A model generated the notes under the pieces. That model was not told the DNA's origin and did no database searches. It saw nothing but the letters and a program-made list of their open reading frames with translations. A program made the position numbers and the translations under genes. Positions 10,621 to 19,925 of a stretch of 64,000 nt of DNA are shown here, piece after piece. The stretch covers positions 9,734,001-9,798,000 of the forward strand of contig OW203991.1 in the NCBI GenBank assembly GCA_934047225.1, given 5' to 3'. The stretch is from Ypsolopha sequella. Taxonomy: Eukaryota; Arthropoda; Insecta; Lepidoptera; Ypsolophidae. Positions within the stretch are counted from its first letter, which is position 1. Each line of letters begins with the position of its first letter.

Positions 10621-11182
10621 ATTTATATGGATTTAGTCACATTAATTGATTTGATTGATATTTGTAGTCAAATTACGTAAGTTGATATATTTTTGTGCAT
10701 ACAGTGATTGGAGAATGAATAATTTGTTTTACTTATTTTAAATTATTGTTTAAATCAAACCAAAGAAACTCCGTCATCCATGTACCAACAAATTACGCGT
10801 ATAGGAATAAATTGATGGAACGTGTGTCAAATAGAATAAAACATGTTAACTTTGTTGAATGATGAAGATTACTTAAAACGTGTGATAAATTTAATAAAAT
10901 ATCTACTGCAGTGATGGCCGTAAAATTCATACTTTGATGGGCTCTACTCTATTAACCGCTTTAATATTCTGATTTACATGTTAATTTTAATGGACATTCG
11001 GTGGGAGTTTTACATGAGTTGCTTCCAGTTTTTTGTGATAGATTTGTTAATAAAATTGCCTTGTGACATATAATTTTATGGATATGCTTTATGTATAATT
11101 TATAAGTTGTCAAGAAAAATTAATAATTTTAGTGTGTATTCAACACGCTTTAAAGTCATATAGAAGGTTTTATATTTACTCA
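10621..11182. other. Unrecognised AT-rich DNA
   Basis: Nothing recognised. Confidence 0.4.
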
Positions 11183-11620
11183 TCATATTTCTGTTTCTCT
11201 TTTATTAATTATTCCTTTGGCAATTTTTGATCTCGTCTCTCCCTTTGGCCAAAAGAATTTAAAGAGAGAGGGACGATTTATCCCCGGCAGCAGCACAGTC
11301 GATTGGGTTTCAAGCCCCAGGGAAAGAAACCGGCAAACTATGCGAGCGGTACCGCCTTCAGCATTCGCGCTGGAAGCGAACTGCCACGGAATCCCAGGCT
11401 GTTTGGTATACATGTCGCTAACATCGTGAACCAGGTCGAAATACTTCCTCCTCTTCTCAGTTTCAGCTTTCACGAGGTTTTCATCGTGTGGGATTGTGAT
11501 ATCTACCAAAAACATCCAAGACTGCGCCCGGTCCATCAACACGATGTCAGGTTTATTCGCGAGAATAGTCCTATCCGTGATGGAAGACAGACCGATCCCA
11601 GTAGAGCCTGGTGCGGTCGT
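11183..11620 (-). pseudogene. LINE polyprotein C-terminal domain fragment
   Basis: The minus frame reads ...DRTILANKPDIVLMDRAQS, then LVDITIPHDENLVKAE, then EKRRKYFDLVHDVSDMY. The pattern NKPDIVL-D-(x)-VDITIPHDENL-KAE-EK--KY--L is typical of the conserved C-terminal domain of insect LINE reverse-transcriptase polyproteins. The last 40 residues diverge from that pattern. The open frame 11183-11542 gives 119 residues, and the homology extends upstream of its first ATG, so the ATG is not a real start. No reverse transcriptase motif flanks it. This is a severely truncated, dead retrotransposon fragment. The exact LINE clade is not decided. Confidence 0.6.
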
Positions 11621-11640
11621 TTCAAGTTATTACAATTACT

Positions 11641-11842
11641 ATTAACATAATTTAATGACCTTCTTTTTTATTGTTCTGACAAATAATGTAACTCTCTCCT
11701 ACTGTATCTATTCGTCTGTCAGTCGGTCCACGGCATAGCTCAAAAACAGCATTGAATAAAAAGTAACGTACGATCTTCTTCTTAGTAAAAAATTATGAAA
11801 TCACGTTTTGAACAAAACAAATTATTTTCATGAAAACTGAAT
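11641..11842. other. Unrecognised DNA
   Basis: Nothing recognised. Confidence 0.4.
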
Positions 11843-11935
11843 TATACAAGGCGAAATTTAATCAGCCACCCGAATTCTTACTGGGCACTCGGTCAGTGAT
11901 CAAGAACAAGGTTCAATGAACCATTTTCTTGAAAT
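11843..11935 (+). repeat. Family F fragment (ACTCGGT / CAAGGTTCAATGA)
   Basis: TACAAGGCGAAATTTAATCA, CACTCGGTCAGTGATCAAG and AACAAGGTTCAATGAACC align with 16497-16577 (+) and with 55520-55616 (-). Only the non-tail end of the family is present. Confidence 0.6.
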
Positions 11936-12994
11936 CATAAAAAAAAAATGTTTGTTCCTAAACGAACTGGACTGGAGTTAGTCCAAATACAATGTCTAGC
12001 ATAGGGAGAACGGGAGAAAAATAATTTAAAGAGGTTTAAAAATTTGGCATGGTTAATTTTAAAGACAAGATATCATTTAAAGGGAATTTCATATAATAGT
12101 TAGGAAGGCGAGGTAGCTAAATGGCGTAATTCAACGGCGCCGCACAGAGGTGAAAAATCCAAAAAAGCTGGCCAAACCTATTTTTTTCAAATTTGTCATA
12201 GGTTGGGTGAAAGATTGTTCCTGGTCCAATTATAGGGATAGAGGGATAGTGTGGGCAGAGAAAAATACAAAATATCCTTTTACCTCTGCTAAAATGGGTC
12301 AAAAATGAGCTGGGGTGGTTAGCTTTTGGGTAACAATTCATATGGATCTAAAAATATACCTAATAGTGTTAAAAAATAACTATCCCCTCCTTTCTCTTAC
12401 ACTAACTCCCTTCCCCCTTAATTTCATACAGATAAATAATATACAAAAATGAAATGCAAGTCTTTCATAATCAAAAAATATATATAATTGTGTTTAGTTT
12501 ATTATACAGTGTCAATTTCAGGATCCTCTAATAAATTTAACACACTTTGAAACAAAGGTAGAAAAGTTTTCTCAGATCACTTATAAAAGGGTCAGATGAC
12601 ACCATTAGTCTTTGATACGTGTTTACCATACACTGCTTTCGAAAAAAAAATTGGAAAATTGCTCCCTGTATTTTCTCACATCTTTGTTTCTGCTCTTTTG
12701 AGCAATAGCTACTTCCGAAGTTTCAATTATCCTTAAGCCATAGAACAGTATTTTGTGGAACGTCGTAGGCATATTAAACCATGAACACAAAAGTACATGC
12801 TGTTTTCAAGCAGAAAATCTTAAATTTGGCAGCATTTATTTTATATCCACTTGCCATGAACTTCAAAATTTAATGAAGCCGATTTAAGAGATTCAGGCTG
12901 ATACTAGATATTTCAGTTATTTCCTCTGCATGCTGAAACATATTTCAAGCCGTGTTTCCATCTGTAGACACCCCTCCACCCTGCCTTGGTTAGT
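11936..12994. other. Unrecognised DNA
   Basis: Open frames such as 12117-12341 on the minus strand show no domain. No repeats recognised. Confidence 0.35.
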
Positions 12995-13675
12995 CTATAT
13001 TATGTAGACCAAGTTTTTCCCAAAAATCTTTGAGCGATCACTGGTTTCTTCAAACTTCTTGGAAGGTCGGCCACCTCCTTGGTTGCGGGCTGAATGCACA
13101 ACAGGGAAAGTAACATAGGCATTGAACCAATTTTTGTTTTTGTCGGCGCACCCTGTAAAATTGTCATGTGCTTGTTGGAGTTTGGTGTTGTAATCTGACA
13201 CTAATCTTGTTAACAACCACTTGGTTTCGTGTGAAAAATCGGTGACACGTAGAGCATTTTTCATCTTTTCTTGCAAGTATGTCCGTTTTTCGTGATGCTA
13301 TCGAGAAGCATACTCTCTATAATAGCTGATAAGAGTGTATCTGCTAAAACAGGCTTCTTCGTTAGTTGATCCTAAAACAATTAAAAAACAAAAATTTGCA
13401 AACATGACTAATAAAATAAAATTTTTGTTAAGGCGACGGTTTCGGACGGAAAAATTTTTAGTGGTTTTAGCAAGACTAATGATTACTTTTTGTAACAATG
13501 TTAACATTAAAGCCGGATGTGCCAGGAAATTCAACTTTATCATTTCATGAAAATTACTAAGCAGAAAAAAATAATTTTCACGACGTTTTAGTGGCATTAA
13601 TGTTTAAAAAAAAGTCATTGAGTATCTAAAATAAATAATAAAAAATAGATAATTACCTTCTGGAGTAGAATCCAT
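12995..13675 (-). pseudogene. Two-exon Myb/SANT-like domain gene, one in-frame stop
   Basis: Exon 1 (13657-13675) encodes MDSTPE and ends GAAG|GTAATT. Exon 2 (12995-13371) begins after TTTTAG. Joined they keep frame for 132 codons with a terminal stop. Near the N-terminus the pattern TNEEA...LISYYREY, then HEKRTYLQEKMKNAL, then FSHETKWLLTRLVSDY resembles the trihelix or Myb/SANT-like DNA-binding fold seen in insect and Harbinger-associated proteins. It is followed by GGGRPSKKFEETSDRSK, a basic motif seen in insect multicopy genes. One TAG at 13298-13300, after YASR, breaks the frame, so it is probably a recent pseudogene. Domain assignment is by eye. Confidence 0.5.
13372..13656 (-). other. 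Intron of the Myb/SANT-like pseudogene
   Basis: GT (minus strand at 13656-13655) to AG (13373-13372), 285 bp, with a T-rich tract before the acceptor. Splicing preserves the reading frame between exons. Confidence 0.5.
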
Positions 13676-13849
13676 CGCAAAAACACAAATTTTCACTAAA
13701 ACTTCCGAGTAAGAAATTAATAAACAATTGATTATAATTGATTATATATTATGTTTATACAACAATTAATAAACAAATGCCCCAAGTGCCTCTGATAACA
13801 ACGGTATACTAATCTGCCGGTTTGCGTGGTGGGGGTAGGCATATAAAGT

Positions 13850-14760
13850 GGTCAAAAATGCAAAAAAAAAATTTACTCGAGCGCTTCAGATTTTCGGAAG
13901 GGGTGTTAAGTAGGCCCCAAGGAAGCTCCCTTTAAAAAAACTGACGATTTCGGCGTAACGATAAGTTACGATGAATTTTTGAAAATGCAAAAAAAAAAAG
14001 TTTTTTTGAAATACTCGAGCGCGTCAGATTTTCATAGGGGAGGTTTATCTCGGTATCCTGAAAGCATATTTTCTTAATCTGACAAAAATGTTGGTGGGTT
14101 CTCTTAATCTGACTGAAAAATGTTTTTTGGTTTCTTTTTTTTCCTTTCTTTCTCCTTGATAAAACGGGGAATTAGAAAAAAATTTGAAAAAAAAAATTTT
14201 TGAGATATAATAAAAGTCACATAATTTAATCATCGTTATTTCATATAATTTTTTTTTAACACCCTCAGTTTTCGAGATATACTCAAAAAACAGGGAGTTT
14301 GGGTTTTTATGATGCTTCAAGTCAAAAAGTTTTAACTTTGGACAAAAATGTAAGGAGACCTTTTTTGTGTAAAATAAAATTACCTTTTTGTTTATTTAAA
14401 CTTTTTTTTTGTAAAATGTATCGTTCGCGACTTATATGCCGCAACGCGTTTTTCGGAAGACGAAATGGCTCCTCCACACTTCCGGTCATGCGGAAACCGG
14501 CAGATTTTGTATTTTTAGTAAGTTTTAGATTATATTCTTCAAAATAAAAAATTAAAAAATCGCGCTCGAGAATGCCGGTTTAAGGTTTAAGTTCGCGACC
14601 CTATAACTCGGCGGCGTCAAGGACTTATCGTCAGATTAGTTAAATTTAGTCTTAAAACACTAAAATCAACCCCCAATATCTTAATCTGACGCGCCGAGTA
14701 TTTCAGACTATCGATTTTTTTTTACTAATCTGATCGTCTATCCTAGGCGCGCGTCACTAC
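13850..14760. repeat. Unclassified repeat with CTCGAGCGCGTCAGATT motifs
   Basis: Two direct units around ACTCGAGCGCTTCAGATTTT (13876) and ACTCGAGCGCGTCAGATTTT (14014) share A-tract and TTTCGG neighbours. The inverted form TTAATCTGACGCGCCGAGTA lies near 14680. TTAATCTGAC or its complement occurs about six times in 14071-14740. The motif looks like a moth interspersed repeat with subterminal repeats. Boundaries are uncertain. Confidence 0.5.
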
Positions 14761-14805
14761 ATATAGAGCTAAATACTTTACAAGGTTGTTCTATTAGGTC
14801 TAAGG

Positions 14806-15068
14806 CAGTGGCGTGCACAGAACTTTTTGCTGGAAAAGCATACAATTGGTCAAGAACAACAATAAAAAAAATATGAAAAAATTTAAATATCACTTTGAAA
14901 AAAAAAAATTTGTATGACGCCAGGGTAGACAATGTCTACCCTAGAGTGAAAATTTCCTATACAAACTTTTTTTTTTCAAAATGATATTTAAATTTTTTTA
15001 TATTTTTTTTATTGTTGTTCTTGACCAATTGTATGCTTTTCCAGCAAAAAGTTCTGTGCACGCCACTG
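14806..15068. mobile_element. hAT-type foldback MITE with 8 bp target duplication
   Basis: The element begins CAGTGGCGTGCACAGAACTT and ends with its reverse complement. The arms pair for about 120 bp with almost no mismatch. The centre contains its own hairpin, AGGGTAGACAATGTCTACCCT-like, at 14922-14943. It is flanked by a perfect 8 bp duplication GTCTAAGG (14798-14805 and 15069-15076). CAGTGGCG ends plus an 8 bp duplication fit the hAT superfamily. There is no transposase. Confidence 0.85.
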
Positions 15069-15076
15069 GTCTAAGG

Positions 15077-15489
15077 TATCTCTCATATCTTAAACTGCCA
15101 CGCTCGAGTATTACCGAAAATTCCCCTATTCGCCTCCCTAACTATAAGGTATGTTTTATTTTTGTTTTGTAGCATGTAGATTTGATTTCATTGTCGAAAT
15201 GAGTTATACGATTTTCTTGTAAGTATGTATGGTAATTTTTAATTTACTGTAAAACTTCGTCCTTTTTATGACAACCTAACAATAGTTCGTCAATCAATAG
15301 CACCTGAAACTTTGATGTCAGAACGCCATTCAGATAGTTCTGTGTTAACAGTCTTATTAATAATTTAATACAATAAGTTTCTAACTTTTCTAACAACCAA
15401 AAGTGATGGTTATTAATAAAGGTCAAATGAAAACATAACTGTGAAAAGCCAAAGACAATTAAATTAATATAGTAAATAATTCCAAATAC
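15077..15489. other. Unrecognised DNA
   Basis: A CACGCTCGAGTATTACCG patch at 15100 may belong to the CTCGAG repeat at 13850. Otherwise nothing recognised. Confidence 0.4.
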
Positions 15490-15665
15490 CTACTTAACAT
15501 TGAATATAAATACAGAAAAAAAGGAAATCTGGATGTGAGGGGCTCTAAACTGAGATTTGAACCTGGAACCTCTTGATTTCTGGGCGATTGTTCTACTATC
15601 TGAGCTTAAGGGTCTCAACACAACTTGCAAATTAACCCATCTACTTTTCCATACCGCAATGATAT
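15490..15665 (-). repeat. tRNA-derived SINE (minus strand)
   Basis: On the minus strand AGCTCAGATAGTAG (box A region, plus 15592-15605) is followed 30 to 40 nt later by AGGTTCAAATCTCA (box B, plus 15551-15564). That is the internal RNA polymerase III promoter layout of a tRNA-derived SINE. The cloverleaf is degenerate, so this is not a functional tRNA gene. Confidence 0.6.
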
Positions 15666-16232
15666 ACTCGTTTAGGTATTTCATTACGACAATTTATTGC
15701 TGAGCAGCTTTTAAGTGTGTTTTAAGTCGTAACTGATACGTCTTATAATTGTAAAATCACTCTTCGCTGACGATTATTTCATCTTGATATCATGGGAGAT
15801 TTAACAATCATGCCATGCAAGTTCACCTTCCACCATTTGGCAAGTGGAAAATAGAAAATCCAACACTAAAATATAACGTTCAAAGAGAAGGGAACAAAAT
15901 AATATTATGATATTGATGCTTTAATAGAAATAAGTCATTATTCCTTGGACCAAAAACCACGTAATCACCAGAAATGACATCCTTGAAAAAATTGACCATC
16001 GATGCGTTAAACTGAGATCAAATCGGTCCCGACAAACCGATTATGCGGTGCCGTCACACTAAATTATTCGAATAATTCGTTTATCCAAGCAGAATCTGTG
16101 TGCACTCAACTGTAGCTTTATGTCTTTGTAGGTAATTTTGTAGATATATTTATCAATTTATGACTTCAGAGAGGAAAAGGTTAAGGAATGTTTTAAATAG
16201 TTACTTTTTTAAACGGGGCCCTAATATTTGTA
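15666..16232. other. Unrecognised DNA
   Basis: Nothing recognised. Confidence 0.4.
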
Positions 16233-16310
16233 TTTAAGAGCGGTTTTGCAGCCGGATTGTGAAAAACCTGCCTTTCGTAATTAATCAAAACTTAACTCTT
16301 TTAGTATAGT
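16233..16310 (+). mobile_element. One arm of the TTTAAGAGCG MITE
   Basis: TTTAAGAGCGGTTTTGCAGC, GTGAAAAACCTGCCTTT and TTAATCAAAAC match the left arm of the complete element at 56189-56552. The rest is missing, apparently replaced by the family F repeat at 16311. Confidence 0.65.
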
Positions 16311-16577
16311 TCAAATTCAAATTCAAATTCAAATAGTTCATTTTGCAAAGTAATATAATACACTTTTTACAAGTAAAATTTAATCTAATAAAAATATATG
16401 TAATTAACTAATAAATATACATGAAAAAAATTAAAGGTTTATTTAATTTATGTAGCAATATATATATATACGATAAAAATGATAGGTAAAATATATATAC
16501 AAGGTGAAATCCAATCAACCGCCCGAACCCATACCGGAGACCCGGTTCCCTGACCAGGAACAAGGTTCAATGATCAA
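16311..16577 (-). repeat. Family F repeat with (TTCAAA)n end
   Basis: It starts with TTCAAATTCAAATTCAAATT and runs through TTAAAGGTTTATTTAATTTA to TACAAGGTGAAATCCAATCA, CCGGAGACCCGGTTCCCTG and CAAGGTTCAATGATC. It aligns along its full length with 55520-55800 in the opposite orientation. The simple-sequence end suggests a retrotransposon-type tail on the minus strand. Confidence 0.65.
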
Positions 16578-16622
16578 TTATACGAAAACGAAATCAACGC
16601 GGGCAAAGCTGCGGGCAAAAGC
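16578..16622 (+). mobile_element. Helitron-like 3' terminus
   Basis: ATCAACGCGGGCAAAGCTGC followed by GGGCAAAAGCTTG is a mutated form of the GC-rich 3' hairpin and CTAG end seen, inverted, at 28063-28095. The terminal CTAG has become CTTG here. Confidence 0.5.
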
Positions 16623-17165
16623 TTGTTTTGTTTCTTAATAGTTTCATAAACAACCTTTCATTTCAACAGATTCTTCTTTGACTCTACCTGTACAATTCGA
16701 CCCAGCTTCATCGATGTTTTGAAAATGGCGTCGTGTACTTTTGCGTCTGCATTGAACTGTGATAGAGTCAGCATAAAATATTGTTGCTTTAGTATTATTG
16801 TATGGAGTAAGCTTCAACGGCAAATCCAGACTACATTTTTTCCATGCAGTACACTTGAGACCGCAAGTGCAGACACAAGTATACGACGCCATTGTCAGTT
16901 CTTTTTTTAACTGCGTGGGTTATACATAAAAACGTAACAGCGCTCATTGCGAGCTCACTTATTTTATTACTGAATAACCACAGTATAAACACAGGTAAAT
17001 CTACAATAATAGAACAAAAGTACACGATAATAATGTAAGTATTCTACGTTTTGTGTAGATATAAGGTTTTTCGATCATACTTAGCATATTCTGAGTTAAG
17101 TAAAAGTAAATACCAGTCAAGCTGCGCGAAAGGAATCGTGCGCTATTTTAAGCGAGATAAATAAG
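16623..17165. other. Unrecognised DNA
   Basis: Short overlapping open frames at 16644-17025 show no domain. Confidence 0.4.
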
Positions 17166-18388
17166 AGAAACTTATCCCTTGCACCTACAGATGTTGTATA
17201 AACAAGGAGAACTTATCCCGTTCACCCACAGGTGTTGAATTATAAACAAGGAAAACTTATTCCGTTCACCCACAGGTGTTGAATTATAAACAAGGAGAAC
17301 TTATCCCGTGCACCTACAGGTGTTGAATTATAAACAAGGAGAGCTTATCCCGTGCAGCCATAGTTGTTGAACTATAAACAAGCAGAACTTATCCCGTGCA
17401 CCTACAAGTGTTGAATTATAAACAAGGAGACCTTATTGCGTGCACCCACAGGTGTAGAACTATAAACAAGGAGAACATATCCCATGCACCCACAGGTGTT
17501 GAACTATAAACAAGCAGAACATATCCCGTGCACCTACAGGTGTTGAATTATAAACAAGGAGACCTTATTGCGTGCACCCACAGGTGTAGAACTATAAACA
17601 AGGAGAACATATCCCATGCACCCACAGGTGTTGAACTATAAACAAGCAGAACATATCCCGTGCACCTACAGGTGTTGAATTATAAACAAGGAGAACTTAT
17701 CCCGTTCACCCACAGGTGTTGAACTATAAACAAGGAGAACTTATCCCATGCACCCATAGGTGTTGAACTATAAACAAGCAGAACTTATCCCGTGCACCTA
17801 CAGGTGTTGAATTATAAACAAGGAGAACTTATCCCGTGCACCCATAGGTGTTGAACTATAAACAAGCAGAACTTATTCCGTACACATACAAGTGTTGAAT
17901 TATAAACAAGGAGACCTTATTGCGTGCACCCACAGGTGTAGAACTATAAACAAGCAGAACTTATCCCGTGCACCTACAGTTAATGAATTATAAACAAGGA
18001 GACCTTATCCCGTGCACCCACAGGTGTTGAACTATAAACAAGCAGAACTTATCCCGTGCACCTACAAGTGTTGAATTATAAACAAGGAGACCTTATTGCG
18101 TGCACCCACAGGTGTAGAACTATAAACAAGCAGAACTTATCCCGTGCACCTACAAGTGCTGAATTATAAACAAGGAGACCTTATTGCGTGCACCCACAGG
18201 TGTAGAACTATAAACAAGCAGAACTTATCCCGTGCACCTACAAGTGTTGAATTATAAACAAGGAGACCTTATTGCGTGCACCCACAGGTGTAGAACTATA
18301 AACAAGCAGAACTTATCCCGTGCACCTAAAGATAATGAATTATAAACAAGGAGACCTTATCCCGTGCACCCACAGGTGTTGAACTAAA
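17166..18388. repeat. 44 bp minisatellite, about 28 units, with 88 bp higher-order period
   Basis: The unit reads GAATTATAAACAAGGAGAAC, TTATCCCGTGCACC and CACAGGTGTT with variants. Spacing is strictly 44 bp except for one 41 bp unit at the left edge. Variant units carrying CCTTATTGCG lie at 17431, 17563, 17915, 18091, 18179 and 18267, all separated by multiples of 44, and the right third (18003-18355) alternates two unit types every 88 bp. 44 is not a multiple of three and both strands carry stops, so it is not coding. Confidence 0.95.
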
Positions 18389-19577
18389 AACGAACGCAGT
18401 ACCGCGCTTATAGGAACACAGTCTGGACACAAAACACTTTCCCAGTGCAGCAGTGCATTTGCTATTTACCCGTAAAAATTTAAAAGGTTAACAATCAATA
18501 CACATGTATAATAGTTGTTTAGTTTTAGAACATAACTTACTACTTAAAGGAATTTGGTTAATGTATTGATTCGTTTGTGCACTTAGAAAACAAAACAAGA
18601 CTCAAGTTAAACAATTGTAACTTACGTTAACATCACTTTACTAGCAGGTAAATCGATCTGAAAAAGATAAAATAACATTATTAAGTGAACTATTTGGTAA
18701 TGTTAAATTCTGTGATAATACTTATTTGCTAATAAGCTAATTCTGTTCAAAGAACTTTATACCGAGTGTAAATTGCCTGGTACATTTAATTTCAAACCAA
18801 ATTCTCTACTGATCATACCGAACAACCTTCCTTAAAGAAAGATATCCGGGAAAATCGCAATCACAATTTGTTTTGTTCAGCTCAGTTTATTTATTTATTT
18901 TTTGGTACAACATTGTACACTTTAGACATTATATCCAGTCGTAAAATAATACTTATATAAAATGAAAATTAACTAACTTAACCAAAATAGCACCATAATA
19001 AAACCGTGAAAATCAGCACGGCAATCATGATTTGTCATATAAATTGAATGTTACTCTTGAAATGCTCCAAAAAATCAAAGCAGATGCATAATCATGGATA
19101 TAATAGATTTGGTTGTATAAATAAAAATAAATTTCATAATGTTTTTGCAAATTTCTTATTTAATCCTTATTTTAAAATACACGTTTAAAATAACAAATGT
19201 AATTAAACATTCATTTAAAGACAAAAGTGACGGTACTTAAATCAAAAATATTCCCTTAAGGGTTTTGGGCATTAATTAATATATTCTTGTTTGGTACAAC
19301 CACGTTGAAGCCAAAACCAACGTTAATGTTCGGAATTAGTTGGGAAACTTTGACCGCATTGCCCTTTGCTAATTAGAAGGCCTTATTTTGGGTAAAATAC
19401 CCATCTATTACATACGTGCCGTTACACTATATAGGTACGTACTACATATATTTGCCTTCGTCTACGTTAAGCGCCACGTGACTGTGTGTAACGCCATCTA
19501 ATAGCTCATTCATGAACTAATTAAAACGTTGTAAAAGTTGTGTATTAAATGTAAGAACATGTAGCGCCATCTACTGG
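18389..19577. other. Unrecognised AT-rich DNA
   Basis: AACGCCATCTA and AGCGCCATCTA occur at 19490 and 19563, related to the GCGCCATCT motif in the element at 45162. No gene recognised. Confidence 0.35.
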
Positions 19578-19925
19578 TATACAGATACACGGATACAGAG
19601 GAAGTATTCAGATTTTTTTTTCAATGTTTTTCTATCTTTTATATAAGCTAAGTTGCTCTCAATACACGATGTAATAGTTTTTACGTAAAAATACATAATA
19701 TAGTACAGACAGATTTCTGACAATTTTTAAATTATTCTGATGATTTTAGCCAATAGATATTGATATACAGATACATGGATACAGTAAAAGTATATAGGAT
19801 TTGTTTTTTCAACGTTTTTCAATTTTTTATACAACCTAAGTTGCTCTTAAGACACAATGTAATAGATTTTAGTACAAACAGATCTCTGATAAATTTCAAT
19901 TATTTTCACGGTTTCAAGTGATCTA
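19578..19925 (+). repeat. Diverged tandem duplication, ~180 bp units
   Basis: The unit at 19578-19750 (TATACAGATACACGGATACA, CTAAGTTGCTCTCAATACAC, ACAGACAGATTTCTGA) is repeated at 19764-19920 (TATACAGATACATGGATACA, CTAAGTTGCTCTTAAGACAC, ACAAACAGATCTCTGA). Divergence suggests an old duplication. Non-coding. Confidence 0.8.

Noticed and set aside
11217..11650. Two plus-strand open frames
   Set aside because: They are the opposite-strand shadow of the LINE C-terminal domain read on the minus strand.
12660..12760. Minus-strand FSNFFSKAVYGK-like string, reminiscent of a viral or Polinton-type DNA polymerase B motif
   Set aside because: About a dozen residues between stops, no neighbouring polymerase motifs. 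Chance is more likely.
17166..18388. CRISPR-like array
   Set aside because: The 44 bp units are directly contiguous with no unique spacers and the context is eukaryotic. It is a minisatellite.
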